Source of the DNA: Sulfurospirillaceae bacterium | GTDB taxonomy: Bacteria > Campylobacterota > Campylobacteria > Campylobacterales > Sulfurospirillaceae | Reading direction: 5' to 3' | Assembly (NCBI GenBank): GCA_028692875.1 | Contig: JAQUWL010000016.1 | Coordinates: 1-53,371 of the forward strand | DNA: 53,371 bases | Part shown: piece after piece, positions 17,305 through 26,480 of the stretch | Layout: each line of letters starts with the position of its first letter | How positions within the stretch are numbered: position 1 is the first letter of the stretch | Translations under genes and position numbers: made by a program | Notes under the pieces: generated by a model | The model's input: the letters and a program-made list of their open reading frames with translations, nothing else | Database searches by the model: none | Told to the model about the DNA's origin: nothing

Positions 17305-18638
17305 ACACTATTTGCGCCATAGCAACCAGTCACGGCATCGGCTCCATCTCTGTTATCAGGGTTAGTGGGTCAGATGCTTTGCTCTTTGCTCAAAAACTCT
17401 CACATAAAGATACATTTTCTCCCAGACATGCAACACTCTCCTATCTGTACGACTCAAAAAATGATGTTATTGACCAAGCTATTGTTATCTATTTTAAAGC
17501 ACCATTTAGCTTTACCGCCGAAGATGTTGTTGAGTTTCAATGCCATGGTGGTGTTGTTGTTGCACGTATGGTTATTGACGAGCTCTTACATGTAGGTGCT
17601 AAACTTGCTCAGCCGGGAGAGTTTTCTAAGAGAGCATTTTTAAATGGAAGGATTGACTTAAGCGAAGCCGAAGCTATAGCCTCTTTGATAGAGACCAAAA
17701 GCATTGATGCAGCAAAGATACTTGCAAGACAGATGAAGGGCGATTTGAAGCATTTTGTTAACGATACACGCGATGCTTTGCTTGAAATTTTGGCATTTGT
17801 GGAGGTCAATATCGATTACGCAGAAGAGGATTTGCCAAGTGATATTATGCGACTTATTTTGGAAAAACTTCTACATGTAAAGGCTTTGTTGCAAAAAACT
17901 TATGAGACAAGCAAGCAAAGAGAAGGGCTGATAAGCGGTTTTAAAGTTGCGATTGTTGGTAAGCCCAATGTTGGCAAAAGCTCTTTACTAAATATGCTTT
18001 TAAACTACGATAGAGCTATTATTAGCGATATCGCTGGTACAACGAGAGACACTATCGAAGAAGAGGTGCGAGTCGGTACGCATTTGATTAAGATAGTTGA
18101 TACAGCTGGTATTCGAGAGGCGAGCGATAGTATTGAAAAAATTGGTATAGAACGCTCAATTCAGGCGATGGATGATTCTGAGATTATTATTGCTATGTTT
18201 GACAATGCCTCAATTTGCGATGAGCAAGATGCTAAGATGTTGTCTATTTTAAATAATTATAAGAAAGACAAACATATTGTTATGGCTTTAAACAAGTGCG
18301 ATTTGGATAATAAATTTGATACGTCTTTGTTAGGCGAGGATTATGTTTCTTTGAGCTGTCATCGCAATGGAGATGTTATTATTGAGAGGTTAAAACTTTT
18401 ACTAGACAAGACCCCGATAGACGATGGTTTGATTTTGACAACTAAGCGACAAATGGAGGCTGTGAAGTTTGCTTTTGAGGAGATTCAAAATAGCGAAATG
18501 CTTTTGAGTGAGGGCGAATTGGAGCTTTTTGCTTTTCATATTAATACGGCTATTGAGAGTATAGCATCTATTAGTAGACCATTTGAACGAGACGAGATTT
18601 TGGACAAAATGTTTGGCAGTTTTTGTTTGGGCAAATAG
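17301..18638 (+). CDS. mnmE: tRNA modification GTPase MnmE, apparent ATA start
   Basis: MnmE, with MnmG, adds the carboxymethylaminomethyl group to wobble uridine 34 of tRNAs. The frame gives IDTICAIATSHGIGSISVIR at its N-terminus, which is the normal MnmE opening with ATA in place of ATG at 17301. The next standard start is a TTG at 17379, 26 codons in, which would remove the conserved first strand. The G domain has GKPNVGKSSL, DIAGTTRDT, DTAGIRE and NKCD, and the protein ends in the catalytic CLGK tail. Length from ATA is 445 residues, normal. The ATA overlaps the jag stop (ATAG). Confidence 0.92.
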   Translation: MDTICAIATSHGIGSISVIRVSGSDALLFAQKLSHKDTFSPRHATLSYLYDSKNDVIDQAIVIYFKAPFSFTAEDVVEFQCHGGVVVARMVIDELLHVGAKLAQPGEFSKRAFLNGRIDLSEAEAIASLIETKSIDAAKILARQMKGDLKHFVNDTRDALLEILAFVEVNIDYAEEDLPSDIMRLILEKLLHVKALLQKTYETSKQREGLISGFKVAIVGKPNVGKSSLLNMLLNYDRAIISDIAGTTRDTIEEEVRVGTHLIKIVDTAGIREASDSIEKIGIERSIQAMDDSEIIIAMFDNASICDEQDAKMLSILNNYKKDKHIVMALNKCDLDNKFDTSLLGEDYVSLSCHRNGDVIIERLKLLLDKTPIDDGLILTTKRQMEAVKFAFEEIQNSEMLLSEGELELFAFHINTAIESIASISRPFERDEILDKMFGSFCLGK

Positions 18639-18703
18639 CTTTTTAGTACTTATTTAGCACTTATTTAGTAGAATGAGTGAATTTTATTATGCAGGGTATA
18701 TCT

Positions 18704-20905
18704 ATGGAAAATCTTGATGAAGTTTTAAAAAAACACAAATTAACAATGGACGAGTATAAAAATATTTTGTCGATTTTGGGTCGTGAGCCCAACATGCTTG
18801 AGATGGGAATCTTCTCTTCCATGTGGAGTGAGCACTGTTCTTATAAGTCTAGTAAAAAATATCTTAGAGGTTTTCCAACTAGTGCACCGTGGGTTATACA
18901 AGGACCTGGCGAAAATGCTGGTGTTATCGATGTTGGCGATGGTATGGCGGCAGTTTTCAAAATGGAAAGTCACAACCATCCTAGTTTTATTGAGCCGTAC
19001 CAAGGTGCAGCAACTGGCGTTGGCGGTATTTTAAGAGATGTTTTTACGATGGGTGCTCGACCAGTAGCCAATATGAATTCACTTCGTTTTGGAAATATAA
19101 CCAACAATGACAAGATATCAAAGCATCAACGATATTTGGTGCGAGGTGTTGTTGCTGGTATTGGGGACTATGGTAACTGTATGGGTGTTCCTACTGTGGG
19201 TGGCGAGACTTTTTTTGATGAGAGTTACAATGGCAATATTTTGGTAAATGCGTTTACTTTGGGTCTTGCCAAAACTGATGAGATTTTTTATGGACGTGCT
19301 GAGGGCATAGGCAATCCCGTTATCTACGTAGGAAGCAAAACAGGTCGTGATGGACTAGGTGGAGCCGTGATGGCAAGTGATAGTTTTACAGAAGAGAATA
19401 AATCACTTCGCCCAACCGTTCAAGTGGGTGACCCTTTTGCTGAAAAGTTGTTGCTTGAGGCGTGTTTAGAGCTATTTAAGAAAGATTATATTGTGGGCAT
19501 TCAAGATATGGGTGCTGCTGGTTTGACATCAAGCTCTTTTGAGATGGCAGGACGTAGTGGAAGCGGTATGAAGATGTATCTTGATAAGGTTCCAGCACGT
19601 GAGCCAAATATGCAACCGTTTGAATTTATGCTCTCGGAGTCTCAAGAGAGAATGCTTATTTGTGCAAAAAAAGGCTATGAAGATAAAGTTTTAGATATTT
19701 TTAGAAAATGGGATTTGGATGCTGAGGTTATAGGAGAGGTTACTGATACGGGCAATATGGAGCTGTTTTGGCATGGTGAGCGTGTAGCAAATATGCCTGT
19801 TCAGCCTGTTGGCGAGCAAGCACCTGTATACGATAGACCAGTTAAAGAGCCAGAGTATTTAGCAAAAATAAAAAACACTTCTTTGTATGATTTTCAAAAA
19901 ATAGACAACCAAGAGGCATTTGAAAAACTTTTTTGTAGTGTTGAGGTGGTCGACAAGTCGTGGATTTTTGAACAGTATGATTCGATGGTGCAGACAAATA
20001 CTGTTAAAGCCCCAGGAAGTTTAGATGCGAGTGTGATTCGCATAAAAGAAAATGGCAAAGCTTTGGCTATGAGTAGTGATTGCAATCCTCGCTATAACTA
20101 CATCGACCCATTTAAAGGTGCCGCCGCTGCGGTAGTTGAGAGTGGACGAAATGTTGCGATGAGTGGTGCACGTCCTTTGGCTATAACGGATTGTCTAAAC
20201 TATGGCAATCCTGAAAATCCAGAAGTTATGTGGCAGTTTGCACAGGGCTGTTATGGCATAAAAGAGGCGTGTGCAAAACTAAATACACCTGTTGTAAGTG
20301 GCAATGTTTCTCTCTATAATGAAACAAACAAAATAGGTGTTTTTCCTACGCCAGCGATAGTTATGGTTGGGCTCAATGATGATGCAAATAAGACACTTCC
20401 TTCAAGCTTTCAAAAAGAGGGTAGTAGTGTTTATCTTATAGGCGACACAAAGAGTGATTTTGGCGGTAGTTTGTATATGAAAGAGCTTTTTGGAAAAGTT
20501 GAGGGAAGTTTGTCTGAGATTGACTATGAAAAAGAGCTAAAGCTTTGGAATTTAGTCATTGAAGCAAATAAAGATGGTTTATTGAGTTGTGCCAAAGATG
20601 TAAATGTTGGCGGTATAGCTATCGCATTGGCTAAGATGGTTGCGGTAAGTGGCAAAGGTATTGATGCTAATGTGGAGCTCAATGATAAGCGTGATATTTT
20701 TAGTGAATCTTTTTCAAGAGCTATAGTGGAGGTTGTTGACGGCAATGCTTTTGAGGCAAAAGCAAGAGATATTGGGATAAATGTGACTAAAATAGGCACC
20801 GTAGGCTCAAATATGCTTAAGATAAACGATATAAGCATGGCTGTTGATTCAGTAAAAAAAATCTACTTTACTCGTTTTAAAGAAGTCGTTGAACAAGATA
20901 TTTAA
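18704..20905 (+). CDS. purL: Phosphoribosylformylglycinamidine synthase, PurL subunit
   Basis: PurL converts FGAR to FGAM with ATP and ammonia from PurQ. The 733-residue length is the small form that works with PurS and PurQ. Signature blocks include [18 protein letters not shown], the KMESHNHPS catalytic His motif, [11 protein letters not shown], and the GGVAIALAKM-like [10 protein letters not shown] block near the C-terminus. I chose ATG 18704, which has CAGGG seven bases upstream; a GTG at 18677 and an ATG at 18689 in the same frame are less well placed. It follows mnmE by 65 bases and is ended by a strong hairpin. Confidence 0.97.
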   Translation: MENLDEVLKKHKLTMDEYKNILSILGREPNMLEMGIFSSMWSEHCSYKSSKKYLRGFPTSAPWVIQGPGENAGVIDVGDGMAAVFKMESHNHPSFIEPYQGAATGVGGILRDVFTMGARPVANMNSLRFGNITNNDKISKHQRYLVRGVVAGIGDYGNCMGVPTVGGETFFDESYNGNILVNAFTLGLAKTDEIFYGRAEGIGNPVIYVGSKTGRDGLGGAVMASDSFTEENKSLRPTVQVGDPFAEKLLLEACLELFKKDYIVGIQDMGAAGLTSSSFEMAGRSGSGMKMYLDKVPAREPNMQPFEFMLSESQERMLICAKKGYEDKVLDIFRKWDLDAEVIGEVTDTGNMELFWHGERVANMPVQPVGEQAPVYDRPVKEPEYLAKIKNTSLYDFQKIDNQEAFEKLFCSVEVVDKSWIFEQYDSMVQTNTVKAPGSLDASVIRIKENGKALAMSSDCNPRYNYIDPFKGAAAAVVESGRNVAMSGARPLAITDCLNYGNPENPEVMWQFAQGCYGIKEACAKLNTPVVSGNVSLYNETNKIGVFPTPAIVMVGLNDDANKTLPSSFQKEGSSVYLIGDTKSDFGGSLYMKELFGKVEGSLSEIDYEKELKLWNLVIEANKDGLLSCAKDVNVGGIAIALAKMVAVSGKGIDANVELNDKRDIFSESFSRAIVEVVDGNAFEAKARDIGINVTKIGTVGSNMLKINDISMAVDSVKKIYFTRFKEVVEQDI

Positions 20906-20918
20906 CTCTTACATGTAA

Positions 20919-20959
20919 GGTTGAAAGGGCTTTTTATGGGCTTTTTCAACCCTTTTTTT
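20919..20959 (+). terminator. Intrinsic terminator of purL
   Basis: GGTTGAAAGGGC (20919-20930) can pair fully, using two G-U pairs, with GCTTTTTCAACC (20940-20951) across a nine-base loop. Seven Ts follow at 20953-20959. This is a classical rho-independent terminator. A TACATGTA copy (20910-20917) lies between the purL stop and the stem. Confidence 0.85.
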
Positions 20960-21013
20960 ACATCTTTGTCTATTATGGTCGATATTATAAACATCAAATT
21001 TTAAAGGCGTGCT

Positions 21014-23764
21014 ATGCAAAACCTGTACGATTCAAGTGTGGCAATAAAATGCAATACTGATTTGGAGTTGAGGGTTTATACCTCTAGGCTTTTGGGCATG
21101 GATGCTGATTTGGTTTTGCACGGTGGTGGCAATACCTCTGTAAAAACGAATGAAAACAATCAAGATGTTCTGTATGTAAAAGGTAGCGGATGGGATTTGG
21201 CAACGATTAAGCCCCAAGGCTTCTCATCGCTAAGGCTAGACGCACTCCAAAAAGCTGTCGAGATAGAGTCTTTAAGCGATACACAAATGGTTGAATTGCA
21301 AAAAGAGGCAATGATAAACAAGAGTGCACCTTCGCCCTCCGTTGAGGCAATACTTCATGCGATTATTCCTTATAAATTTGTTGACCATACGCATGCTGAT
21401 GCTGTTGTAACTATCTCGAACTCAATACACGGCGAAAAATATATAGAAGAGATATATAAAGATTTTCTAATAGTTCCTTATGTTATGCCTGGATTTATTT
21501 TGGCAAAAAAAGTTTACGAGCTAACAAGAGGGATGGATTGGTCTACATGTAAGGGTATTATTTTGCATCATCACGGAATATTTACCTTTGCCAATAATGC
21601 AGAGGAGTCTTATGACAAAATGATTGATGCTGTAACTTTGGCAGAAAAGTTTTTGGATTTGAAAGCACCTTTACATGTAGAGAATAAAGTGGCTAAGGGC
21701 GAATTTGATTTTGATGTGCTTAAAGATTTGATTTGTGCCGAAAAAGGTCATGAGGTTTTTGTAAAGGTAAATACCTCCAAACTTGCCAAAACATATGCAT
21801 CGCAAACAAACATCAAAACACTTTGTAAGAAAGGGGTTTTGACGCCAGAGCATATTTTGCGAACCAAGCGAGAACCGCTTTTTATAGATAGCTATAATCT
21901 TCAAGAGATTGTTGATATTTATAAAAAGGAATATATGAGTTATTTTAAGACATTTTCCAAAAATAGTGAGATATGTCTAAATCCATCTCCAAATTGGGCT
22001 GTTATAAAGGGCTACGGAACGGTTAGCTTTGGAAAAGATGAAAAAGAGGCTTCTATCATCGAGGATATAAATAATCATACAATGAGAGCAGTTTTGAGAG
22101 CCGAGTTGTTAGGTGGTTTTAAAAGCATAGGACTTAAAGATAGTTTTGCGATGGAATATTGGGAGTTGGAGCAGGCAAAACTCTCAAAAGAGAAAGCACA
22201 GCAGAACAAAGAGCGTTATATTATGAGTATCGACGCAGGTACCGGCAGCGTTAGAGCTGTTATCTTCAATCTTGATGGCGTGTTGATATCGGTTGGGCAG
22301 GAGGAGTGGTCTCATTATGAACAAGAGGGTATTGCCAACTCTATGAATTTTGACTGCAAACAAAATTGGCCTATTATTTTGCGATGTATCACAACGGCTT
22401 TAAAAAAAGCAAATATTCACGGCGAACAGATAATAGCCGTAAGTGCTGCTAGTATGCGCGAAGGAATAGTGCTTTATGATAAGGATTTAAATGAGATTTT
22501 TGCCGTAGCCAATGTAGACGCCAGAGCCGAGCAGGAAGTGGTAAAACTTAAAGAGGTTGTTGGGCTTGAGGAGAAATACTATGAAAAATCTGGACAAACT
22601 TTTGCACTCGGGGCATTGCCTAGACTTCTTTGGGTTAAAAGACATCAACCACTTATTTATGAGAAGATTTTTAAGATATCAATGTTGAGTGATTGGATAC
22701 TCTTTAAACTAAGCGGAGTTATTGCTAGTGAGCCTAGTAATGCTGGCACGTCAGGCATATTTTCCTTGCATAAAAGGGAGTGGTTTCCAAAAATGGCTAG
22801 TAAGATAGGCATAAAGGATACTATTTTTCCGCCTTGTTATGAAAGTGGAACAGTTCTAGGAAAGGTTACATGTAGAGATTCAAAGCTAGGGCGAGAGACG
22901 CTTGTTGTTGTTGGTGGAGGTGATGTCCAGATGGCAAGTTTAGGGTTGGGTTTGGTTGATATTGGAGATACCGCCATTATAGGTGGTACATTTTGGCAAC
23001 AAGTGAGAAATATCCCCTCGACTACAATACCGCCTCTAGATATGAGTATGCGTATCAATCCACATGTTATTTCTGGTCAGTCACAAGCAGAGGGGATTAC
23101 ATTTTTTAGTGGACTTGTGATGCGATGGTTTAGAGACGTTTTTTGCGAATCAGAAAAAGAGCTGGCAAAAGAGAGAAAAATAGATCCTTATACTATTTTA
23201 GAAGAGATGGCATCAACTGTTCCAGCCGGTTCAAATGGCGTTTTGCCTATTTTTTCGGATAGTATGAAATACTACAAGTGGTATCACGCTTCGCCGAGTT
23301 TTCTAAATCTCTCCATTGACCCAAAAGTTTGCAATAAAAGCGTTATGTTCAGAAGTTTGCAAGAAAACGCCTGTATTGTGTCGTGGATAAATTTGAAAAA
23401 TATAGAAAAGTTTACGGACACTAAAACAAAAGAGATTGTTTTTGCAGGAGGAGCCAGCAAGGGAGCTTTGTGGTGTCAAATTCTTGCTGATGTGACAGGT
23501 CTTAAGGTAAAAGTTCCTGTTATTAAAGAGGCAACCTCCCTAGGGGTGGCGATTGTTGCGGGATTTGGAGCTGGTGCATATCGTGATATTTCAATAATGA
23601 CAAAAAAATTGGTAAAATGGGAAAAAACGTATCTTCCTAATCCTCAAAATCATGAAATCTATAAAGATGTAAGAAAAAGATGGCAAAAGGCTTATGAGGC
23701 ACAACTGAAACTTGTGGATGAAGGTGTTACGACCTCGATGTGGAAATCCCCTGGAATGTCATAA
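21014..23764 (+). CDS. Fusion: class II aldolase plus LsrK-like FGGY kinase
   Basis: This 916-residue protein joins two enzymes. Residues 1 to about 395 are a class II aldolase of the RhaD/YuxG type, with zinc ligands in VDHTHADAVV and ILHHHGIFTFA and a catalytic Glu in APSPSVEAIL. From about residue 405 an FGGY kinase begins (MSIDAGTGSVRAVIFNLDG) that closely follows E. coli autoinducer-2 kinase LsrK as I recall it: SMREGIVLYD, NVDARAEQEV, SNAGTSGIFSL, VVGGGDVQMASLG, GGTFWQQV, MRWFRDVFC and FAGGASKGALW. Such a pair could phosphorylate a small ketose and split it to a triose phosphate and an aldehyde. No Lsr transporter or LsrG/F is nearby. Four TACATGTA copies would be expected by none; three are present (21544, 21672, 22867). 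Substrate is unknown. Confidence 0.88.
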   Translation: MQNLYDSSVAIKCNTDLELRVYTSRLLGMDADLVLHGGGNTSVKTNENNQDVLYVKGSGWDLATIKPQGFSSLRLDALQKAVEIESLSDTQMVELQKEAMINKSAPSPSVEAILHAIIPYKFVDHTHADAVVTISNSIHGEKYIEEIYKDFLIVPYVMPGFILAKKVYELTRGMDWSTCKGIILHHHGIFTFANNAEESYDKMIDAVTLAEKFLDLKAPLHVENKVAKGEFDFDVLKDLICAEKGHEVFVKVNTSKLAKTYASQTNIKTLCKKGVLTPEHILRTKREPLFIDSYNLQEIVDIYKKEYMSYFKTFSKNSEICLNPSPNWAVIKGYGTVSFGKDEKEASIIEDINNHTMRAVLRAELLGGFKSIGLKDSFAMEYWELEQAKLSKEKAQQNKERYIMSIDAGTGSVRAVIFNLDGVLISVGQEEWSHYEQEGIANSMNFDCKQNWPIILRCITTALKKANIHGEQIIAVSAASMREGIVLYDKDLNEIFAVANVDARAEQEVVKLKEVVGLEEKYYEKSGQTFALGALPRLLWVKRHQPLIYEKIFKISMLSDWILFKLSGVIASEPSNAGTSGIFSLHKREWFPKMASKIGIKDTIFPPCYESGTVLGKVTCRDSKLGRETLVVVGGGDVQMASLGLGLVDIGDTAIIGGTFWQQVRNIPSTTIPPLDMSMRINPHVISGQSQAEGITFFSGLVMRWFRDVFCESEKELAKERKIDPYTILEEMASTVPAGSNGVLPIFSDSMKYYKWYHASPSFLNLSIDPKVCNKSVMFRSLQENACIVSWINLKNIEKFTDTKTKEIVFAGGASKGALWCQILADVTGLKVKVPVIKEATSLGVAIVAGFGAGAYRDISIMTKKLVKWEKTYLPNPQNHEIYKDVRKRWQKAYEAQLKLVDEGVTTSMWKSPGMS

Positions 23765-23777
23765 AAAAAGGAAAAGA

Positions 23778-24149
23778 ATGTATTTGACAAATGAAAAAGA
23801 GCATAATTATCGTTTTGAAATGTATGGACCAAAATATCTTACAAATGGTCCAAGGATTGATTTTGGTATCGTTGTAATTACGCCCAATGAAGCACATCCT
23901 TGCCATAAGCATGTTAAGCAAGAAGAGTCGTTTTTTGTCTTAGAGGGAGAGTGTGTAGTCTATGTTGATGGCAAAAGAGTACTTATTCAAAAAGGTGATT
24001 ATTTGCGATGCGAACCAGGCGAATCACACCTGTTTAGAAATGAAAGCGATAAGGATTTTAAAGCGGTATTTGTAAAAGCACCTTTTTTTGAGGAGAAGGA
24101 CTCGGTTTACATACAGTGGCAACCAGGAGAAGAGTTTTCTGATGTCTGA
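23778..24149 (+). CDS. Small single-domain cupin
   Basis: The 123-residue protein is one cupin barrel with both metal-binding motifs intact: HPCHKHVKQEESFFVLEGE (motif 1, two His and a Glu) and GDYLRCEPGESHLFRN (motif 2, third His). Such cupins isomerise, epimerise or oxidise small metabolites, or act as sensors. The ATG at 23778 follows the aldolase-kinase stop by 13 bases with AAAAGGA upstream; a longer frame runs into that gene and lacks similarity. Co-location suggests it acts on the same substrate as the fusion, for example as a sugar or sugar-phosphate isomerase. The reaction is not known. Confidence 0.85.
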   Translation: MYLTNEKEHNYRFEMYGPKYLTNGPRIDFGIVVITPNEAHPCHKHVKQEESFFVLEGECVVYVDGKRVLIQKGDYLRCEPGESHLFRNESDKDFKAVFVKAPFFEEKDSVYIQWQPGEEFSDV

Positions 24150-24152
24150 TAT

Positions 24153-25034
24153 TTAGGTTTTAAGGGTCTTTTTTGCTTTGCTTTTTTTGATTTTCTTTTT
24201 TTGCTGTAAGTTTGCCAGTTTGGCAGGTTTTTTATCTAAAAATTCACTAAAAACCTTTGTGGCAACTTTCCATCTATCGGCTCTTGAATCAAGCATAATT
24301 AGCACAAGGTCTTTATTGTCTTTTTTTGCTCGTGCCACCAAGCAAGGTCCAGCTTTGCTTGTGTAGCCAGTTTTGATACCCACGGCATATTCGTATTTAT
24401 CTAAGAGCTTATTATGATTTTTGGCGGTATATTTTTTACTTGTACTGAGTGACTGAAATTGGTGTGTTTTGCTTTTTACAATGGCGTTAAAAAGTTGATT
24501 TTTTATGCTGTACTCAGTTAGCTTAAGTAGATCCTTTGAAGTTGTATAGTGATTTTTATGCTCCAGCCCGTTAGGATTGACAAAGTTTGAGTTACGCATG
24601 CCTATCTTTTTCGCTTTTTCATTCATAGTTTTTGCAAAGTTCTCAACTGAGCCTGAAAGAAAAATAGCAATCGCCAATGATGAGTCATTTGCGGATTGAA
24701 TCAGTGCCGAGTTTACCAAGTCTATCAAGTAAAACTGTTCTCCTACCTCAAATCCTGCCTTTGATGGCTCCACTTCAGTCATCTCTTTTGTGATTGTTAC
24801 AACGCTATTAAGTTTTCCGCTCTCGAGAGCTAAGATAGCAGTCATCATTTTTGTTAAACTAGCAGGTTTAATTCGCTTGTTTATATTGCTTGAAAAAAGT
24901 ATTTTGTTGGATTTTAAATCCTTGAGAAGTAGGGCGTCAAATTGGCTGTCGATTTTATTTAGTGTTGGTATATTGGCGTTTAAAGTTGTTAAAAAAAGCA
25001 GTATAAGTAAAATTTTTTTCACGTTAAATGTCAT
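24153..25034 (-). CDS. D-alanyl-D-alanine carboxypeptidase, PBP5/6 family
   Basis: This serine carboxypeptidase removes the terminal D-Ala from peptidoglycan stem peptides in the periplasm. The 293-residue protein has a signal peptide (MTFNVKKILLILLFLTTLNA), the SxxK nucleophile motif in PASLTKMM (Ser near residue 61), the SxN motif in QSANDSS and the KTG motif in GIKTGYTSKAG. It lacks the C-terminal amphipathic-helix domain of E. coli PBP5 and ends in a lysine-rich tail, so membrane attachment may differ. It is convergent with the cupin gene, three bases apart. Confidence 0.92.
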   Translation of the reverse strand: MTFNVKKILLILLFLTTLNANIPTLNKIDSQFDALLLKDLKSNKILFSSNINKRIKPASLTKMMTAILALESGKLNSVVTITKEMTEVEPSKAGFEVGEQFYLIDLVNSALIQSANDSSLAIAIFLSGSVENFAKTMNEKAKKIGMRNSNFVNPNGLEHKNHYTTSKDLLKLTEYSIKNQLFNAIVKSKTHQFQSLSTSKKYTAKNHNKLLDKYEYAVGIKTGYTSKAGPCLVARAKKDNKDLVLIMLDSRADRWKVATKVFSEFLDKKPAKLANLQQKKKIKKSKAKKTLKT

Positions 25035-25125
25035 TTAAGCTCCTTATTAGTCCGAGATTATAGCCAATTTTATTGTTAATTTTATATAAATCATGAGGTA
25101 TGAATATTTTTTCTTTTATTTTTTT

Positions 25126-25157
25126 TGGTGCAAAGAGGTTTTTCTTTGCACCATTTT
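25126..25157. other. Perfect hairpin downstream of dsbA-like gene
   Basis: TGGTGCAAAGA (25126-25136) and TCTTTGCACCA (25143-25153) form an 11-bp stem with a six-base loop, followed on the plus strand by four Ts. It lies five bases past the end of the minus-strand DsbA-like gene. Its U-run orientation is plus, while both flanking genes are minus, so it may be a processing or stability hairpin, or stop antisense transcription, rather than a terminator of dsbA. Confidence 0.55.
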
Positions 25158-25162
25158 AAGTT

Positions 25163-25804
25163 TTAAAGTTGGGACTCAACCAATTTTCTAAGTTGTGTGT
25201 AGCCAAAACTCTGAAGAGGTTTGCCGTTTACGAAAAAGGCTGGCGTTTTTGTAGCGCCTAGTGTTTGAGCATCTTGAAGGTCTTGCATAACTATTTTTGA
25301 GATCTCATCTTTTTTGATATCTTCTTGAAGCTTGCTAACGTCAAGTCCAATTTCTGAAACCACAGACCAAATAAAGCCAATATTTGCAGGTGCTGTATGG
25401 CTTGCCCATTTGTCTTGATATTTAAAAAGCAGTCCTAGCATTTCGTCGTATTTTCCCTGAAGTCTTGCTCCTTCAAGCATTTTAACGACATACTCAGAGT
25501 TTGAATGATAAGGGGCGTAGCGCAAAACAAGGCGAATTTTACCCTCATTTTCTTTCATAAGTGTTTTTACGAACGGATGAAAATCTTTACATGTCTCGCA
25601 TGCAGGGTCAAAAAACTCAACGATAACAGTTTTGGCATTTTCATTGCCATATGCCATAGAGTGAGGTCGCACAAAAACAGAGGCATTTTCTTTTGCCATA
25701 AATCCAAGTTTGTCGGATTGTGCATTTTTATATATGCTTCCTCCTACAATAAACGTCACAACAAGGATAAGCCCCGATATCACGATAAGTATCTTTTTGT
25801 TCAT
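25163..25804 (-). CDS. DsbA/DsbG-like periplasmic thiol oxidoreductase
   Basis: The 213-residue protein has an N-terminal membrane anchor or signal (residues 4-22), a thioredoxin fold with the active site CETC in FFDPACETCKDF (near residue 72), an inserted helical domain and the cis-proline loop in TKTPAFFVNG. These features mark the DsbA family, which oxidises or isomerises disulfides in exported proteins. The partner is the DsbB-like gene just upstream, two bases away. The CETC dipeptide is unlike the CPHC of DsbA, so redox potential and direction are uncertain. Confidence 0.87.
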   Translation of the reverse strand: MNKKILIVISGLILVVTFIVGGSIYKNAQSDKLGFMAKENASVFVRPHSMAYGNENAKTVIVEFFDPACETCKDFHPFVKTLMKENEGKIRLVLRYAPYHSNSEYVVKMLEGARLQGKYDEMLGLLFKYQDKWASHTAPANIGFIWSVVSEIGLDVSKLQEDIKKDEISKIVMQDLQDAQTLGATKTPAFFVNGKPLQSFGYTQLRKLVESQL

Positions 25805-25806
25805 AT

Positions 25807-26238
25807 TTAAAATCTCCTTTTTAAAATAGTTAGAAAAATCGCAATAATCGTAAATGCGATTAGTGAAAGCATAGGAATAGTTAAAAAACCAAACCAGTTA
25901 ATGTAGATACTTGTGCACGAAACTCCTTGAGTGCATGGCTGAGCACTTTCTGGGATGATTCCATAGTGTAGTAAATTTTGGTATCCAGCTAAAAAAATAC
26001 CTAAAAATACCAATGGAAAAGAGTATTTTATGACACTTCTATCTGGCGAAATTAGCGCCACTAGAAAAATAACCACAAGCGGATACATGCAGATTCTTTG
26101 GTACCAGCACATAACACACGGCGGAAAAAGCATTATCTCGCTAAAAAATAGACTTCCTAGCATCGCTATTGTTGCCACAATCCAAGAGGCAAACAGGAGA
26201 TACCAAGAGAGCAAATCTGTTTTTTCTTTTTTTTGCAT
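25807..26238 (-). CDS. DsbB/BdbC-like disulfide oxidoreductase
   Basis: This 143-residue inner-membrane protein has four transmembrane helices and two periplasmic cysteine pairs: CVMC after helix 1 and the C-x5-C pair in QPCTQGVSC between helices 3 and 4. That is the layout of DsbB/BdbC, which passes electrons from the DsbA partner to quinones. It is about 30 residues shorter than E. coli DsbB, like BdbC. It is first in a two-gene operon with the DsbA-like gene. Confidence 0.87.
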   Translation of the reverse strand: MQKKEKTDLLSWYLLFASWIVATIAMLGSLFFSEIMLFPPCVMCWYQRICMYPLVVIFLVALISPDRSVIKYSFPLVFLGIFLAGYQNLLHYGIIPESAQPCTQGVSCTSIYINWFGFLTIPMLSLIAFTIIAIFLTILKRRF

Positions 26239-26350
26239 AAACCCCTCTGTAAAGATAAATTTTTTGGTTATATTATCTTTTTTATATTAATAAAACATAA
26301 ATACTAAAAATAGCCAAAAGACCTATATTTAGGGCTTTGCTTGTATATTA

Positions 26351-26447
26351 TTTTATAATTAATATTATAAAAAGTTATTTTTATCAAGATGTGTTTTTAA
26401 TTTTTTTTATCTTTTTTAGGTCATCTAAAAATAACTTATTGTAAAAT
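26351..26447 (+). promoter_or_regulatory. purH upstream region with nested inverted repeats
   Basis: The 242-base gap before purH is over 75% AT and contains no gene. It holds a perfect palindrome, TTTTATAAT-TAAT-ATTATAAAA (26351-26372), and a 12-base inverted repeat, AAGTTATTTTTA (26372-26383) and TAAAAATAACTT (26426-26437), 42 bases apart. TTGTAAAAT at 26439-26447 resembles an extended -10 box, so the right arm lies over the -35 area. These may be operator half-sites; no known purine riboswitch core is seen. A TACATGTA copy (26461) merges with the AAGGA ribosome site of purH. Confidence 0.4.
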
Positions 26448-26480
26448 CCATTCAACTATTTACATGTAAGGACATTATCA

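Noticed and set aside
25126-25157. Hairpin as terminator of the dsbA-like gene
   Set aside because: The U-run follows on the plus strand while the gene is on the minus strand; kept only as an unassigned hairpin.
26239-26480. Purine or other riboswitch before purH
   Set aside because: No conserved riboswitch core can be recognised in this AT-rich stretch; only simple inverted repeats are seen.
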